A stretch of 64,000 nucleotides of DNA. Origin: Corynebacterium nuruki S6-4 (GTDB lineage Bacteria; Actinomycetota; Actinomycetes; Mycobacteriales; Mycobacteriaceae). The notes under the pieces are model-generated. The model was not told the DNA's origin, searched no databases, and was given only the letters and a program-made list of their open reading frames with translations. Below are positions 22,620-31,949 of the stretch, piece by piece; the first letter of the stretch is position 1, and each line of letters starts with the position of its first letter. Made by a program: the position numbers and the translations under genes. Location: the NCBI RefSeq assembly GCF_007970465.1, contig NZ_CP042429.1, positions 558,001 through 622,000 on the forward strand, written 5' to 3'.

Positions 22620-22668
22620 CCGGCTGTGACCTACCCCCCGGCAGAACCACCGGCCGCTGTGCCGGCGA

Positions 22669-23457
22669 TCAGCCGTGCCCTGCCTCCAGCGCCCGGGCCC
22701 TGCGCACCTCCAGCGCGGACTCCGCCTTCGTCCGCGGCGGGATCACCCCGCGTTCGGTGAGCCGGTGCAGCAGTGTCGAGGCCTGCGACAGGTAGGAGGC
22801 CTCCTCGGCCTCCGTGGCGGCGCCGTCGGCATGGCTGAGCAGTTTGAGGGCACGGTCGGCGTCCTTCGCCAGCGGGGCGCTGAGCCTGTCGTGGCCGGTG
22901 CGGCGCGCGTTCTGCTCCGCGACGCGCCAGGCCGCCAGCAGGCGCCTGGTCGCCGCGTCATAGTCCTCGACGGCCCCGGGATGCGGGTTCTTCGGCCCAC
23001 CCGGGATATCGCCGGTGCGCAACCGGCTGCAGCGCTCCATCGCGGTGAAGAACTCCTGCGTCTCCGGCAGCGCGTAGTTCCACAGTGCCGGATACGACAG
23101 CAGCATCCGGGGGTCCAGTTCCCATTCGCTGTACTCGGTGAGAACCCGGTCATGGCGGTCGGTGGCGTCGGCCCACAACGCCCTCGCCCGCTCGGCCGGT
23201 GTTTCCGCGGCCTGTGCGCCGGTCGCCGCAGGATGCATCCGGTGCGGGGCCGGCGCGGATTCGGGCTTCCCGATCTCCCGCGCCGCAGTCCACGCGACCA
23301 GCGCGGCGACCAGCACCCCGCCGAGTATCCCGGTGACGGCCCACGGCACCGTCTCACCGACGGACAGGGCGGCCATGACAGCGACGACCGCGACCACCGC
23401 CACGCTGGTGACGGCGGCGGGGACGGGGCTGCGGCGGGTGACCCGCTGGTCGGTCAT
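22669..23457 (-). CDS. Uncharacterised membrane-anchored protein
   Basis: Function not recognised. About 262 aa with two adjacent hydrophobic helices near the N-terminus (about residues 14-32 and 36-58), then a mostly helical, charged soluble region (RARALWADATDRHDRVLTEYSEWELDPRMLL). The ATG at 23457 is chosen because a -10-like TACTCT lies 7 bases upstream in the transcribed direction; the frame is open 24 codons further. It is divergent from the gene at 23514 with 56 bases between starts. The HNH gene converges on it from the left. Confidence 0.7.
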   Translation of the reverse strand: MTDQRVTRRSPVPAAVTSVAVVAVVAVMAALSVGETVPWAVTGILGGVLVAALVAWTAAREIGKPESAPAPHRMHPAATGAQAAETPAERARALWADATDRHDRVLTEYSEWELDPRMLLSYPALWNYALPETQEFFTAMERCSRLRTGDIPGGPKNPHPGAVEDYDAATRRLLAAWRVAEQNARRTGHDRLSAPLAKDADRALKLLSHADGAATEAEEASYLSQASTLLHRLTERGVIPPRTKAESALEVRRARALEAGHG

Positions 23458-23513
23458 GAGGGTAAGAGTACCGTGACCGGCGCCACGGCTGTGACGTGGC
23501 ATACACTGACGGG
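23458..23513. promoter_or_regulatory. Divergent leaderless promoter pair
   Basis: Within 56 bases, TACTCT on the minus strand ends 7 bases before the ATG at 23457 and TACACT on the plus strand (23502-23507) ends 6 bases before the GTG at 23514. Both genes are therefore likely transcribed without leaders from this shared region. Confidence 0.45.
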
Positions 23514-24818
23514 GTGCACAGCAGCTCACGAGGAGTTCCCCCGGCCCTGCCCGCCTTTTTCACGGTCACCGCGGTCATCCTCGCCATGCTCGCGCCCGCG
23601 GCCCCCGCCGGGTCGTGGCAGGTCATCGGCTTCACCCTCGCCGCCGTCGAACTCGCCGCACTGCCGTGGCTGCTGCACGCCGCCGGGCAGCATCCCGGTG
23701 CCGGATCCACCCGCTCCGGCGTCATCACCGCGGCCGTGGTGGGCGTCGTCGTCGGCGGCATCCTGCTGTCCTTCGTCCCGATGTTCCGCACCCTGACCGA
23801 CGATGTCGCCGGCACCGGCACCGGCAGCCCGGGGGACCCCGTCGCCGCCGGGGAGACCGCGGCGGGGGAGCACCGTTTCCAGGAACTCTGGGAGGACACG
23901 CTCCACGCCGTCGAAAACGCCTCGCCCGGCTCCACACAGCGGCTCGACGATGTCCGCATCCAGGGTAACCAGGTGTGGGTGACCTACCTCGATGAGCGCG
24001 GCGCCACCTTCGACATGTACAACATGGGCGGCCGGGGGTGGAACGATCCGTCGCCGGGGATCATCGCCTCGAACCGGCAGAACATCTTCGACGCCGCCGT
24101 GGTCACCGCGGACCTCGACGCGACCGCGGACGCCGTGCTCGAGTCCTCCCGGCCGGTGGCCGACAAGCTGTCGGTCATCGACCTGGAGGTCGGGAAGGCC
24201 GACGGGGACATCGTCGTCGACACCCCCGGCCGGGAGCACGTCGTCGCGGACTCGGGCGAAGCGGTCATCACCGTCGGCCTCGACCCGCTGGCCGATCAGA
24301 ACATCCCGAGCTTCAGTTTCGAGGCGATGGGCGACGGCTCGCAACCCGCGGTGATCGCCGGGCGGGACGACATCGGCGCCAACCACCGCCTCGGGGCGTC
24401 CGCCCTGCAGGCCGCCGGGCAGGATCCCGATACGACCGTGGTGACCGGGTTCACCGTCGACGGCAACCCGCCGTACCCGGACTACTCGGCGCAGGTCGAC
24501 CTGTCGGGCGGCCGGTGGGCCTACCTCAACTGGACGCCGGGCACGTTCGTCCGGCAGCGGGTCGAGTCCGCCGGCGGGGACGATGTACCGACGGGCCTGC
24601 TCTACCGTGATCTCGACATCGCCGGGCTCGACCGGGCGGTGCTGGATGCCCGCACCCGGGGCGGGTACGCCCCCGGTGACTACGGCCGGGACTACGTCTC
24701 CCTGACCTACCGGGATCTGTGGGGTGACGGGGCGGAGGTCACCGTGAAGATCAGCGACGATCCCACGGCGACGGGGATCTACGATGCCGCCGGGGCCTGG
24801 CTGCGTCCGGTCGGCTAG
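23514..24818 (+). CDS. Uncharacterised membrane protein with large extracytoplasmic domain
   Basis: Function not recognised. About 434 aa: three hydrophobic helices in the first ~90 residues (AFFTVTAVILAMLAPAAP; WQVIGFTLAAVELAALPWLL; SGVITAAVVGVVVGGILL), then ~340 residues predicted outside, with two similar-looking segments of alternating beta character (roughly 105-215 and 220-400). The GTG at 23514 is preferred to 23496 because TACACT lies 6 bases before it. It ends only 4 bases from the convergent gene at 24823, inside an 18-base palindrome. Confidence 0.7.
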   Translation: MHSSSRGVPPALPAFFTVTAVILAMLAPAAPAGSWQVIGFTLAAVELAALPWLLHAAGQHPGAGSTRSGVITAAVVGVVVGGILLSFVPMFRTLTDDVAGTGTGSPGDPVAAGETAAGEHRFQELWEDTLHAVENASPGSTQRLDDVRIQGNQVWVTYLDERGATFDMYNMGGRGWNDPSPGIIASNRQNIFDAAVVTADLDATADAVLESSRPVADKLSVIDLEVGKADGDIVVDTPGREHVVADSGEAVITVGLDPLADQNIPSFSFEAMGDGSQPAVIAGRDDIGANHRLGASALQAAGQDPDTTVVTGFTVDGNPPYPDYSAQVDLSGGRWAYLNWTPGTFVRQRVESAGGDDVPTGLLYRDLDIAGLDRAVLDARTRGGYAPGDYGRDYVSLTYRDLWGDGAEVTVKISDDPTATGIYDAAGAWLRPVG

Positions 24819-24829
24819 CCGGCTAGCCG
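24812..24829. repeat. 18-base perfect palindrome holding two convergent stop codons
   Basis: CGGCTAGCCGGCTAGCCG is self-complementary. It contains the TAG stop of the plus-strand gene (24816-24818) and the TAG stop of the minus-strand gene (24823-24825). It could fold as a short bidirectional hairpin, but no T-run follows. Confidence 0.6.
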
Positions 24830-27684
24830 GTGAGCCCGGCGTAGCGCTCGGCCTCCGCCCGCCACCGTGCGGCCTCCGCCGGCTGCCCGAGGTCGTCGTG
24901 GAGGCCCGCCAGGGTGGAGCAGTACGTCGCCGTCGCACCGGGGTCCACCCCGGGCACCGCGACGGCCTGTTCCAGCATCCCGACCGCCGCCGGCAGGTCC
25001 TCCGACCACACCGCGTACCGGGCACCCTGGTTGAACTGGGCGGCGGCATTGTCCGGGTCGCCGCGGTCGACCATGACCGCGGCGATCTCCCGGCAGCCGT
25101 CGAGCGCCTCCGCCAACCGGCCGAAGGTGTACAGCACCCGGTTGAAGGATTCGCGGACGTACACCTGGTCACTGACGGTGAGGGCCCGGTCGAGGTTCTC
25201 CTGCAGGGTGTCGAGTGCGGCCGGGTCCCCGGCCTCGGCCTGCGCCACCGCCACCCGGTCGCGCAGCCGCAGTTCGGCCTGCCGGTCATCGGACAGGGTC
25301 ATCGCCGCCGGCAGCGTGGCGGTCAACTGGTCGACGACCGCCGCATGGTCCCCGGTGCGGGCGGCCAGGTCGGCGAAGTCGTTGACCGCGGCGACCGCCA
25401 ACCCGACCTCACCCTGGTCCAGGGCGATGTCCCGGACCTGCAGCAGTACCCAGCCCGCCGGTTCGGCGGTCGCCGGGCGGGTGGACAGCGCCAGCCCGAG
25501 GGCCAGGGCGGCGTCCAGCTCTGCGCCGCTGAACTCCCCGTCACGCTGCTGCAGCCGGGGGACGAGCAGCGGTTCGAGCACCTCGCGGCACTCGTCGTAC
25601 CGGCCGGCGTAGTTCAGTGCCTCGCCGTGGGCCAGTTCGGCCTCCCGGGTGGGGTAGCCGGCCGCGGCGAGTTCCCGCACCGCCAGCCGCGCCCGTTCCA
25701 CCGCTTCCGGACGCCGCCCCGAGCGGATCAGGGCATCCACGCTGCCCTGGGCGACCCGGGCAGTGACCTCGCGCATCCCCAGGTGAATCAGGTCGGCGAG
25801 CAGCCGGTCGACCACCGGGAAACCGTCCTCGGCACCGGCGCGGGCGGCGGCCTGGGCGAAGAGGATGTCGAGTGCCACGGTCGTCGGCCAGGTCAGTTCC
25901 TCGCGCAGCGCGGTGTACGCGGCGGGCGGATCGGCGAGTTCGCCGAGGGACAGCCGGATGCTGAACCAGTTCACCGCTGCCAGGCCGTGCGCGGCGAGGG
26001 TGCCCGCCGTCCGCAGCCGGGCGATGAGTTCCCGGGTCCGCAGGATCCCCTCCTCGCTCTCCCCGCCGGACGCCACCATGAGCGCGGCGACGAGGTGGCC
26101 GGTCAGTTCCGCCCAGGAATCACTGCCCGGGGTCAGCCGGTCGATTTCCGCCCGCCACCGGTCGAGGTGGTCGGCGGGGATGTCGACGAAGTCCCCGACC
26201 GTGAGGGTGGACAGGAAGTCGGCCTCGGGCCGTCCCTGTGCAGTGAGTTCGGCGAGGTAGGCGGCGTGGACCTGCTGTGCCCCGTCCCGGTCGCCGCTAC
26301 GGTGCCGGAACCGCAGCACGTTGTCGAGGTGGCGGATCTTCGCCGCCGGCGGCAGATCGAGGTCCGGGTCGGCGTAGACCGCGGCGTCCCGCCGGGCACC
26401 GGTGTGCAGGGCGAGGGCGAACCGGTCGGCCCGGTCGGCGTCGGTGGGTTCTGTCGGGGACGCCGGCGCGGTCTGTGCCTTGAGCAGGAGGTTCGTCGAG
26501 CCCAGGTCGAGCGGGATGTCGAGGGTGGTGTGCTCGCGGGCGGTGGCGAGGCGGGTGGTGTAGTTGTCGTTGCCGTTGCGTTCGTCGTAGCGGGCGGCGA
26601 GGTCGGCGGCGGCGGAGGCACAGCGGTCCGCGAGAGCGGCGACAGTGTAGTCTCCGCCGTCGGCACCGTCAGTACCGTCGCCGGCCGGGCCGTAGACCGG
26701 GGCCAGGTCCGCCGCACCCGACCCGGTGACGGCGACGTCGCCGAACCCGGCGCGGTCGGTCGCGGCGAGCAGCACCCAGGCCCCGGTGAGGAACCGGAAC
26801 CGGCTGTCGGTGTCCAGCGGATCGTCGAGCAGGTCCCTCTGGTAGCGCTGGAGCATGCCCAGGCCGAGGGAATGGTTGCCGGTCACCCCGAGGAACTCGA
26901 GGTGGCGTCCGACGGTGCTGAGGTAGAGCAGGCGGGGGTTCACCGAGGCGCTGGTGCGTTGGGCGTAGGCGGCGAGCTCGGGGTCGCCCTCGGTCAGGGC
27001 CGTGAGCATGTAGCCGGCCAGCGCGCCCTCCGGCTCGTTGCGGCAGCCGATGTCACCGGCCTGCAGGATCGCCATGAGACTGTCGCGGGCGGCGGCCGTG
27101 TCCCCGGTGGCGAGGTCGAGGTACATCCGGCCCGCCAACCGGCAGGTGGGGCAGTCGTCGAACGGGTCACGCACCCCGGCCTCCTCATCCGCCTCCACCC
27201 GGGCCTGCAGGGCAAGCGCGGTGGCCGGGTCGCCGTTCAGGACCGCATCCTCGCGGCGGGCGATGTCCACGGCGGTCGCCGGGACACCTGCGGCACGGAA
27301 ATGCTCGTCCATCTGGTCGAGGATCGCCGCCGCCTGCTCCCGCGAGAAGAACACCGAGGAGGTGATGATCTCCACAGCCTCCTTGTACTGCCAGAACAGG
27401 TGCGGGTAGCTGCCGTCGCTCTCACCGGGGAACCGCTGCGGGTCACGGTCGTGCATGGACGCCGCGGCGGAGAAGTGGGTGAGGAAGGAGGGACTGTCGT
27501 CGATGCTGCGGTAGCTGGCGGTCAGGGCCAGCCGCGCCCGGTACTCCGTGTCCTCGTCGCCGGTCTCCCGGGCCAGCGCCAGCGCCTCGTGGAGGACGTC
27601 GCGTTCCTCCTCACTGAACGGCAGGTGGTTGGCACGGTCGAGCAGGTCGGTGGGCGTCATCGCGGGGCCGTCGGGGGAGGTCAT
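24823..27684 (-). CDS. Large helical-repeat (TPR-like) protein
   Basis: A 953-residue soluble protein made almost entirely of paired amphipathic helices rich in Ala/Leu, typical of degenerate tetratricopeptide repeats (for example ALALARETGDEDTEYRARLAL near the start and LAEALDGCREIAAVMVDRGD near the C-terminus). No catalytic motif was found. The ATG at 27684 has a -10-like TATCCT 7 bases upstream; a second in-frame ATG at 27660 is possible. It is transcribed in the same direction as the nuclease and HSP90-like genes behind it, and a role as an interaction partner of the HSP90-like ATPase is a guess from context. Confidence 0.7.
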   Translation of the reverse strand: MTSPDGPAMTPTDLLDRANHLPFSEEERDVLHEALALARETGDEDTEYRARLALTASYRSIDDSPSFLTHFSAAASMHDRDPQRFPGESDGSYPHLFWQYKEAVEIITSSVFFSREQAAAILDQMDEHFRAAGVPATAVDIARREDAVLNGDPATALALQARVEADEEAGVRDPFDDCPTCRLAGRMYLDLATGDTAAARDSLMAILQAGDIGCRNEPEGALAGYMLTALTEGDPELAAYAQRTSASVNPRLLYLSTVGRHLEFLGVTGNHSLGLGMLQRYQRDLLDDPLDTDSRFRFLTGAWVLLAATDRAGFGDVAVTGSGAADLAPVYGPAGDGTDGADGGDYTVAALADRCASAAADLAARYDERNGNDNYTTRLATAREHTTLDIPLDLGSTNLLLKAQTAPASPTEPTDADRADRFALALHTGARRDAAVYADPDLDLPPAAKIRHLDNVLRFRHRSGDRDGAQQVHAAYLAELTAQGRPEADFLSTLTVGDFVDIPADHLDRWRAEIDRLTPGSDSWAELTGHLVAALMVASGGESEEGILRTRELIARLRTAGTLAAHGLAAVNWFSIRLSLGELADPPAAYTALREELTWPTTVALDILFAQAAARAGAEDGFPVVDRLLADLIHLGMREVTARVAQGSVDALIRSGRRPEAVERARLAVRELAAAGYPTREAELAHGEALNYAGRYDECREVLEPLLVPRLQQRDGEFSGAELDAALALGLALSTRPATAEPAGWVLLQVRDIALDQGEVGLAVAAVNDFADLAARTGDHAAVVDQLTATLPAAMTLSDDRQAELRLRDRVAVAQAEAGDPAALDTLQENLDRALTVSDQVYVRESFNRVLYTFGRLAEALDGCREIAAVMVDRGDPDNAAAQFNQGARYAVWSEDLPAAVGMLEQAVAVPGVDPGATATYCSTLAGLHDDLGQPAEAARWRAEAERYAGLTG

Positions 27685-27725
27685 GGGGGAGAGGATACCG
27701 GGCGCCTGCCCCTGGCGATCCTTTT

Positions 27726-28808
27726 CTACCCCGCCAAGGAACGAACGCGCTCCCGAAGCGCGTCGGCGTACTTGTAGATGTCCTCGATAGCTTCGAGGTC
27801 GTGTTGCGTCTCGTTCTTGTCCGCGTCGAAGGTGATGATCCGCGGCACCTTGCGGTCGAACAGCAGCCGGGCGATGGGCTTGCGGTTGTTGTCCTGGAAC
27901 AGGATCGCGCAGTAACTCTTGGCGTCACGCATGGTGATGTCGGTGGCGGGCACCTCAGAGCAGCAGATCGCCCGGATGATGTCGTGGGCCTGGCGCTCCT
28001 CGTCGGTGGTGACGACCCCGCCACCGGGCGTATCCGGTTCCGAGCTCTCGGACACCTGCGCAGCGGCTGGCGCAGCCGGGGTCTCCGGCTCCTCCAGATC
28101 TTGGGCCGAGCGCAGCCGGCGATTGGCTTCGTCGCGCAGGTACTGGCTGGCGGCGGTGGCGGTCAACCGGGTGAACAGTTCCATGTTCGCCGCTATCATC
28201 CGACGGGAGGTCACCTTTGCAGCGAGCAGCTTCACGAAGTCCGAGCTGGGCTCCTTCAGCTCGGAAGCGATGTTCTTGCGCAGCTCGGAGACGTACTTCA
28301 GTTCCTCGGCGTTCGCTGCGATGGTCTCGGAGTCGAACCGGGACTTGGTGCACATCTCCAGGTGGGGGAACAGGCGGGCGTCGACCGAGGAGAGGTCCAG
28401 CGTCATGAACGGCCGCTGGTCCATGCGGTTGGCGGCGTCGAGCTGGGCGTAGAACTGGAACACCTCGCCGTTGGTCAGGATCGCGAACTCGGTGTCGGTG
28501 AGATTGAAGTAGCGGACCAGCTGGCTGGCATGGTTCAGATTCAGCGGCTCGCCGATCTTCTTGCACTCGATCAGGAACCGGAAGTCGTCGCCGGACTTGA
28601 TCGCGAAGTCGACCTTTTCGCCCTTCTTGGTTCCGACGTCAGCGGTGTACTCGGGGATCACTTCGCGGGGGTCGGTGACGTCGTAGCCGAGGACTGTACT
28701 GATGAACGGGATGATGAAGGCGGTCTTGGTCGCTTCTTCGGTCTCGATGATGGGCTTCAGCTCGCGGACCTTGGTGGCGAGGTCGTAGATGGCCTGGTCG
28801 ATGCTCAC
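27726..28808 (-). CDS. Orphan PD-(D/E)XK nuclease, type I restriction HsdR N-terminal-like
   Basis: Residues about 20-130 resemble the N-terminal nuclease domain of type I restriction R subunits: TKTAFIIPFISTVLGYDVTDPREVIPEY, then KGEKVDFAI and FLIECKK, giving a PD-(D/E)XK core (catalytic Asp, then ExK). A Ser/Pro/Glu-rich linker (about 235-270) leads to a second conserved-looking C-terminal domain (AIRAICCSEV region to DIYKYADALRERV). No helicase, methylase or specificity gene is nearby. Codon third positions are less GC-rich than in neighbours, suggesting horizontal gain. GTG start with AGGAGGG 11 bases upstream; 360 aa. Confidence 0.72.
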   Translation of the reverse strand: MSIDQAIYDLATKVRELKPIIETEEATKTAFIIPFISTVLGYDVTDPREVIPEYTADVGTKKGEKVDFAIKSGDDFRFLIECKKIGEPLNLNHASQLVRYFNLTDTEFAILTNGEVFQFYAQLDAANRMDQRPFMTLDLSSVDARLFPHLEMCTKSRFDSETIAANAEELKYVSELRKNIASELKEPSSDFVKLLAAKVTSRRMIAANMELFTRLTATAASQYLRDEANRRLRSAQDLEEPETPAAPAAAQVSESSEPDTPGGGVVTTDEERQAHDIIRAICCSEVPATDITMRDAKSYCAILFQDNNRKPIARLLFDRKVPRIITFDADKNETQHDLEAIEDIYKYADALRERVRSLAG

Positions 28809-28940
28809 GGTGATGTAGACCCTCCTGCGCGGACAATAATGTATGCCTGAAGAATCTACCTGCTTTGTGCCGGGGGACGTACATGGGGCTACCGTTGCTC
28901 CAGATACCCCCGGCCGGGAGTCACCTGCTCCGCGAGATCG

Positions 28941-30854
28941 TCATGCGGTGAAGTCTAGTGACAGCGCCACCAGGTCCGACAGTGAATCGGTGAGCATCGC
29001 CCGCTCCTGTTCCCCCAGCGGGCGGCGTCCGGCGAGCAGGGCCTGGACGTAGAGCAGGCGGACGGTGCGGGAGACCACGGTCGTGTCGCCGGCGTCGGCG
29101 AGCTGCCGGACCAGTGGCGCATTCCAGTTCAGGCACAGCACCGCCAGCGGGCCGGCTCCGTCGTCGGGCTGCTGCGCGGTCAATGACCGGTCGACGGTGG
29201 CGAGGATGTCCGCCCACCGCCCGGTGGCCTCGTCCCGGGCGTCCGACCGGTCGCGTCGTGCCCCGGCCGCCCGGTCGGTGACGAACACCGCCGGGACATC
29301 CGCCGGTTCGAAGACCCGGACCGCCCCACGGACCTGCATCTCCGACAGTGCGCCGGTGACCGCCGTCTCCAGGGCGGTGGTCCGCCCGGCAAGCTCCAAC
29401 GGCGGTACGGCCAGCAGGTCCAGGGAGGCGCGCAGGTCCGCGGTCGTCAACCGGATGTCGTCGTAGAGCCGCGGCAGCAGCCAGGCCAGTTCCGTGTCGT
29501 GGACGTAGCCGCCGTTGATGACCAGCGGGGTTTCCGGGCCGGGCGCGGGCGGGGTGAGTGCGGCGATCTGCCGGAAATCGTCGAGTCCGCGGGCGATCTG
29601 CAGCGGCCGGCCGGAGTCCCGCACGATGTCGACGATGTCGGTCACCGGCAGCCGGCCCTGCGTGGTCTCGAAGGTGAGGAACTGCAGCACCGTGGCCGCC
29701 AGCTCGGCGTCCGAGACGCACAGTGAGCGCAGCGCCAGGTCGTGGACCGCGGTGAACTCGCGGAGCCGCTGCGGGTTCGACCGGCCCAGCTCCAGCAGCC
29801 AGGCCCGGATCCGGCCGGCGATGTGGTCGCGGACGTCGAGCAGGGCGGCGTCCTCCACCAGTGCCTCGCGGGAGGCCGTCGGCGACAGGTCCGTGGAGTT
29901 GATCTCGCACTCGACGAAGAACGCCCAGGACGGCAGCAGCGGCGACGGGCCGTGGTCGACGAGCATCCGGTTGACGTACACACTGTGGTTGCGGGTCATG
30001 TGCGGCGCCTGCGGCTGCGGCAGCACGTAGGCCACGCCCTGCAGCCCGGGGAACTCCGGGCCGGCCAGGTCGATGACGTCGAAGGGGGAGCGGCCCAGCC
30101 GCTCCCGGCCGGCGGCCAGCCGGGTGCGCTTGTCCACGCCCGCCGCGAACACCGGACGCCGCGTCAGGTGCGTGGTCCTGACCCCCTCCACGACAATGTC
30201 GACCGGCAGGTAGCGGCCGTATTCGCCGGCGACCGCCACGACGGCGTCCTCGGTGAGCAGCATGCGCTCGTCGGGGCGTGGGGTGAGGCGGGTGGTCGTG
30301 CCCACCGGCAGGGCGTCGGTCTGCGCGGCGGTGAGTTCGGTCAGCTCGAAGGTGCCGTCGGCGAAGCCGGTCCACTGCACCGCCCGGGTGCCGGGCAGCG
30401 CCGACCGGGAGACCATCGTGATGCCGTCGGCGACCATGAAGCAGCTCAGCAGGCCGATGCCGAACTGGCCGAGCCGGCATTCCCGCTGCAGTCCGAACTC
30501 GTCGCGTTTCGAGGTCCGGCCGACGGTGGTGAGCAGATCCCGGGCCTCGTCGGCGGTCAGGCCAATGCCCGGGTCGGTGAGGGTGAAGGTGGTGCGGGCG
30601 TCCGCGGTGCCGTGGGCCTCGGTCAGCGGCCGGATGCGGATGACGGGGGTGGCGGAATCCGCCGTGCTGTGATCCGCGCTGTCATCCGGGTCGATGTCGC
30701 GCCGGGCGGCGACGGCGTCCACCGCGTTCTGCAGCAGTTCCCGCAGGTACACCCGCGGACCCGAGTACAGGTGACGGCTGAGCAGGTCGACCACCCCGCC
30801 CAGGTCGACCTGGAAATTCTGCTGATTCTGCGGGTCCCCGTTGTCCGTCGGCAT
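28941..30854 (-). CDS. HSP90-family (HtpG-like) ATPase
   Basis: Divergent bacterial HSP90. The GHKL ATPase fold is clear: YLRELLQNAVDAVAARR (catalytic Glu and Asn), LTDPGIGLT (motif with Asp/Gly) and GQFGIGLLSCFMV (lid motif). The middle domain carries NRMLVDHGPSPLLP and TASREALVED. 637 aa, close to HtpG length but with weakly conserved C-terminal half. The ATG at 30854 sits 6 bases after GACAAT. It diverges from the DUF4261 gene. I would not name it htpG because many actinobacteria carry this type besides or instead of canonical HtpG. Confidence 0.82.
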   Translation of the reverse strand: MPTDNGDPQNQQNFQVDLGGVVDLLSRHLYSGPRVYLRELLQNAVDAVAARRDIDPDDSADHSTADSATPVIRIRPLTEAHGTADARTTFTLTDPGIGLTADEARDLLTTVGRTSKRDEFGLQRECRLGQFGIGLLSCFMVADGITMVSRSALPGTRAVQWTGFADGTFELTELTAAQTDALPVGTTTRLTPRPDERMLLTEDAVVAVAGEYGRYLPVDIVVEGVRTTHLTRRPVFAAGVDKRTRLAAGRERLGRSPFDVIDLAGPEFPGLQGVAYVLPQPQAPHMTRNHSVYVNRMLVDHGPSPLLPSWAFFVECEINSTDLSPTASREALVEDAALLDVRDHIAGRIRAWLLELGRSNPQRLREFTAVHDLALRSLCVSDAELAATVLQFLTFETTQGRLPVTDIVDIVRDSGRPLQIARGLDDFRQIAALTPPAPGPETPLVINGGYVHDTELAWLLPRLYDDIRLTTADLRASLDLLAVPPLELAGRTTALETAVTGALSEMQVRGAVRVFEPADVPAVFVTDRAAGARRDRSDARDEATGRWADILATVDRSLTAQQPDDGAGPLAVLCLNWNAPLVRQLADAGDTTVVSRTVRLLYVQALLAGRRPLGEQERAMLTDSLSDLVALSLDFTA

Positions 30855-30912
30855 GGGGTGATTGTCGCACAGGCCGAAATGGGCCGCGGCCGGTCGGGGT
30901 ACCCTCGCCACC
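30855..30912. promoter_or_regulatory. Divergent leaderless promoter pair
   Basis: 58 bases separate the two divergent starts. GACAAT on the minus strand lies 6 bases before the ATG at 30854 and TACCCT on the plus strand (30900-30905) lies 7 bases before the ATG at 30913. Confidence 0.42.
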
Positions 30913-31770
30913 ATGTCCGATGAGAACCCCTCGACCGTGAATCCGCCCACCTGGTCCGCCGAGGACCCCTTCTCCCCGCGTCCCGTGCTCGGGGCGCTGC
31001 TGTACGACGAGCTGCCGACGGTCGAGGCCGTCATCGGCGCCGTGACCACCATCCCCGGTGCCGACGAACTCGGCATCACCGCGACCCCCGTCGAGGGGGA
31101 GGACGGCATCATCGACGTCCGCCTCGGCAAGTTCGGGATCTCCGCCCTGCTGACCGTCATCGACGCGCCCGTGCCCGGCTCCGAAGCCGTCGACAACGCC
31201 CACCAGCTCTACTGCCAGGGCGAGGAGCGCGAGCGGGTGGCCGCACACGCCGGCCAGGTACTCGTCGCCGTGCGCCCCGAGATCGAGGAACGCACCGCCG
31301 ACCAGGTCCGTGACCTGCCGGGACGCCAGCAGCAGCTGGTGTTCAGCCGGGTCCACGGCCTCATGGTCGTCGCACTGACCCGGATGCCGGGGATCGCCGG
31401 CTACTACTCCGGGGACGCCGCAGCGACCTTCGGCACCACCTTCCTGCACCAGGTGGCCGCCGGGGAATTCGGCGCCACCCCGTGGCCGCTGTGGGTCTCC
31501 GCCTGGCTGCAGCCCGGACCGACGGGCGTGTCCGGCTACACCTACGGACTGTGGGCACTGGGCCATCCGGAACTGCAGGTCGAGAACTCGACGATGCCGC
31601 CGGAGGACCTGTTCCTCTACCTCATGGACGTCGCCGCCTACCTCGTGCTCGACGGCGGCAGCTTCGCCGACGGGGAGACCACCGGACGCAGCGAGCGGGA
31701 GAGGTTCACCATCCACGCGGACGCCTGGGTCGTCGACCAGTCTGTTCCGGCGTTCCGTATCGACATGTGA
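30913..31770 (+). CDS. DUF4261 domain-containing protein
   Basis: About 285 aa. The region VVALTRMPGIAGYYSGDAAATFG and the preceding FSRVHGLM (about residues 150-185), with the later SGYTYGLWALGHPELQVENSTMPPEDLFLYLMDVAAYLVLDG, match the DUF4261 family found in many bacteria. Function unknown. No signal peptide. Start ATG at 30913 is chosen from the TACCCT hexamer 7 bases upstream; it shares a divergent promoter region with the HSP90-like gene. Confidence 0.8.
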   Translation: MSDENPSTVNPPTWSAEDPFSPRPVLGALLYDELPTVEAVIGAVTTIPGADELGITATPVEGEDGIIDVRLGKFGISALLTVIDAPVPGSEAVDNAHQLYCQGEERERVAAHAGQVLVAVRPEIEERTADQVRDLPGRQQQLVFSRVHGLMVVALTRMPGIAGYYSGDAAATFGTTFLHQVAAGEFGATPWPLWVSAWLQPGPTGVSGYTYGLWALGHPELQVENSTMPPEDLFLYLMDVAAYLVLDGGSFADGETTGRSERERFTIHADAWVVDQSVPAFRIDM

Positions 31771-31845
31771 GACCGCCGCGGGGGCGCGGCCGGGGCCGGA
31801 ATTGGGGACCGTTGCACGGGGGTGTTGCGGTGGGGGCGGCCGGGC

Positions 31846-31851
31846 TACTGT
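31846..31851 (+). promoter_or_regulatory. Possible -10 element upstream of the lipoprotein gene
   Basis: TACTGT, about 98 bases before the ATG at 31950. No clear -35. The gap between 31771 and 31949 shows no other structure that I can support. Confidence 0.3.
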
Positions 31852-31949
31852 TCATCTCACCCCTGCCACGGGATGCGGGGGCGCGGACGCCGGCAGCGGC
31901 GGACGCCAGGGGAGAGGAACACTGAGGGGAAAGACATGGGGAACCAGGG

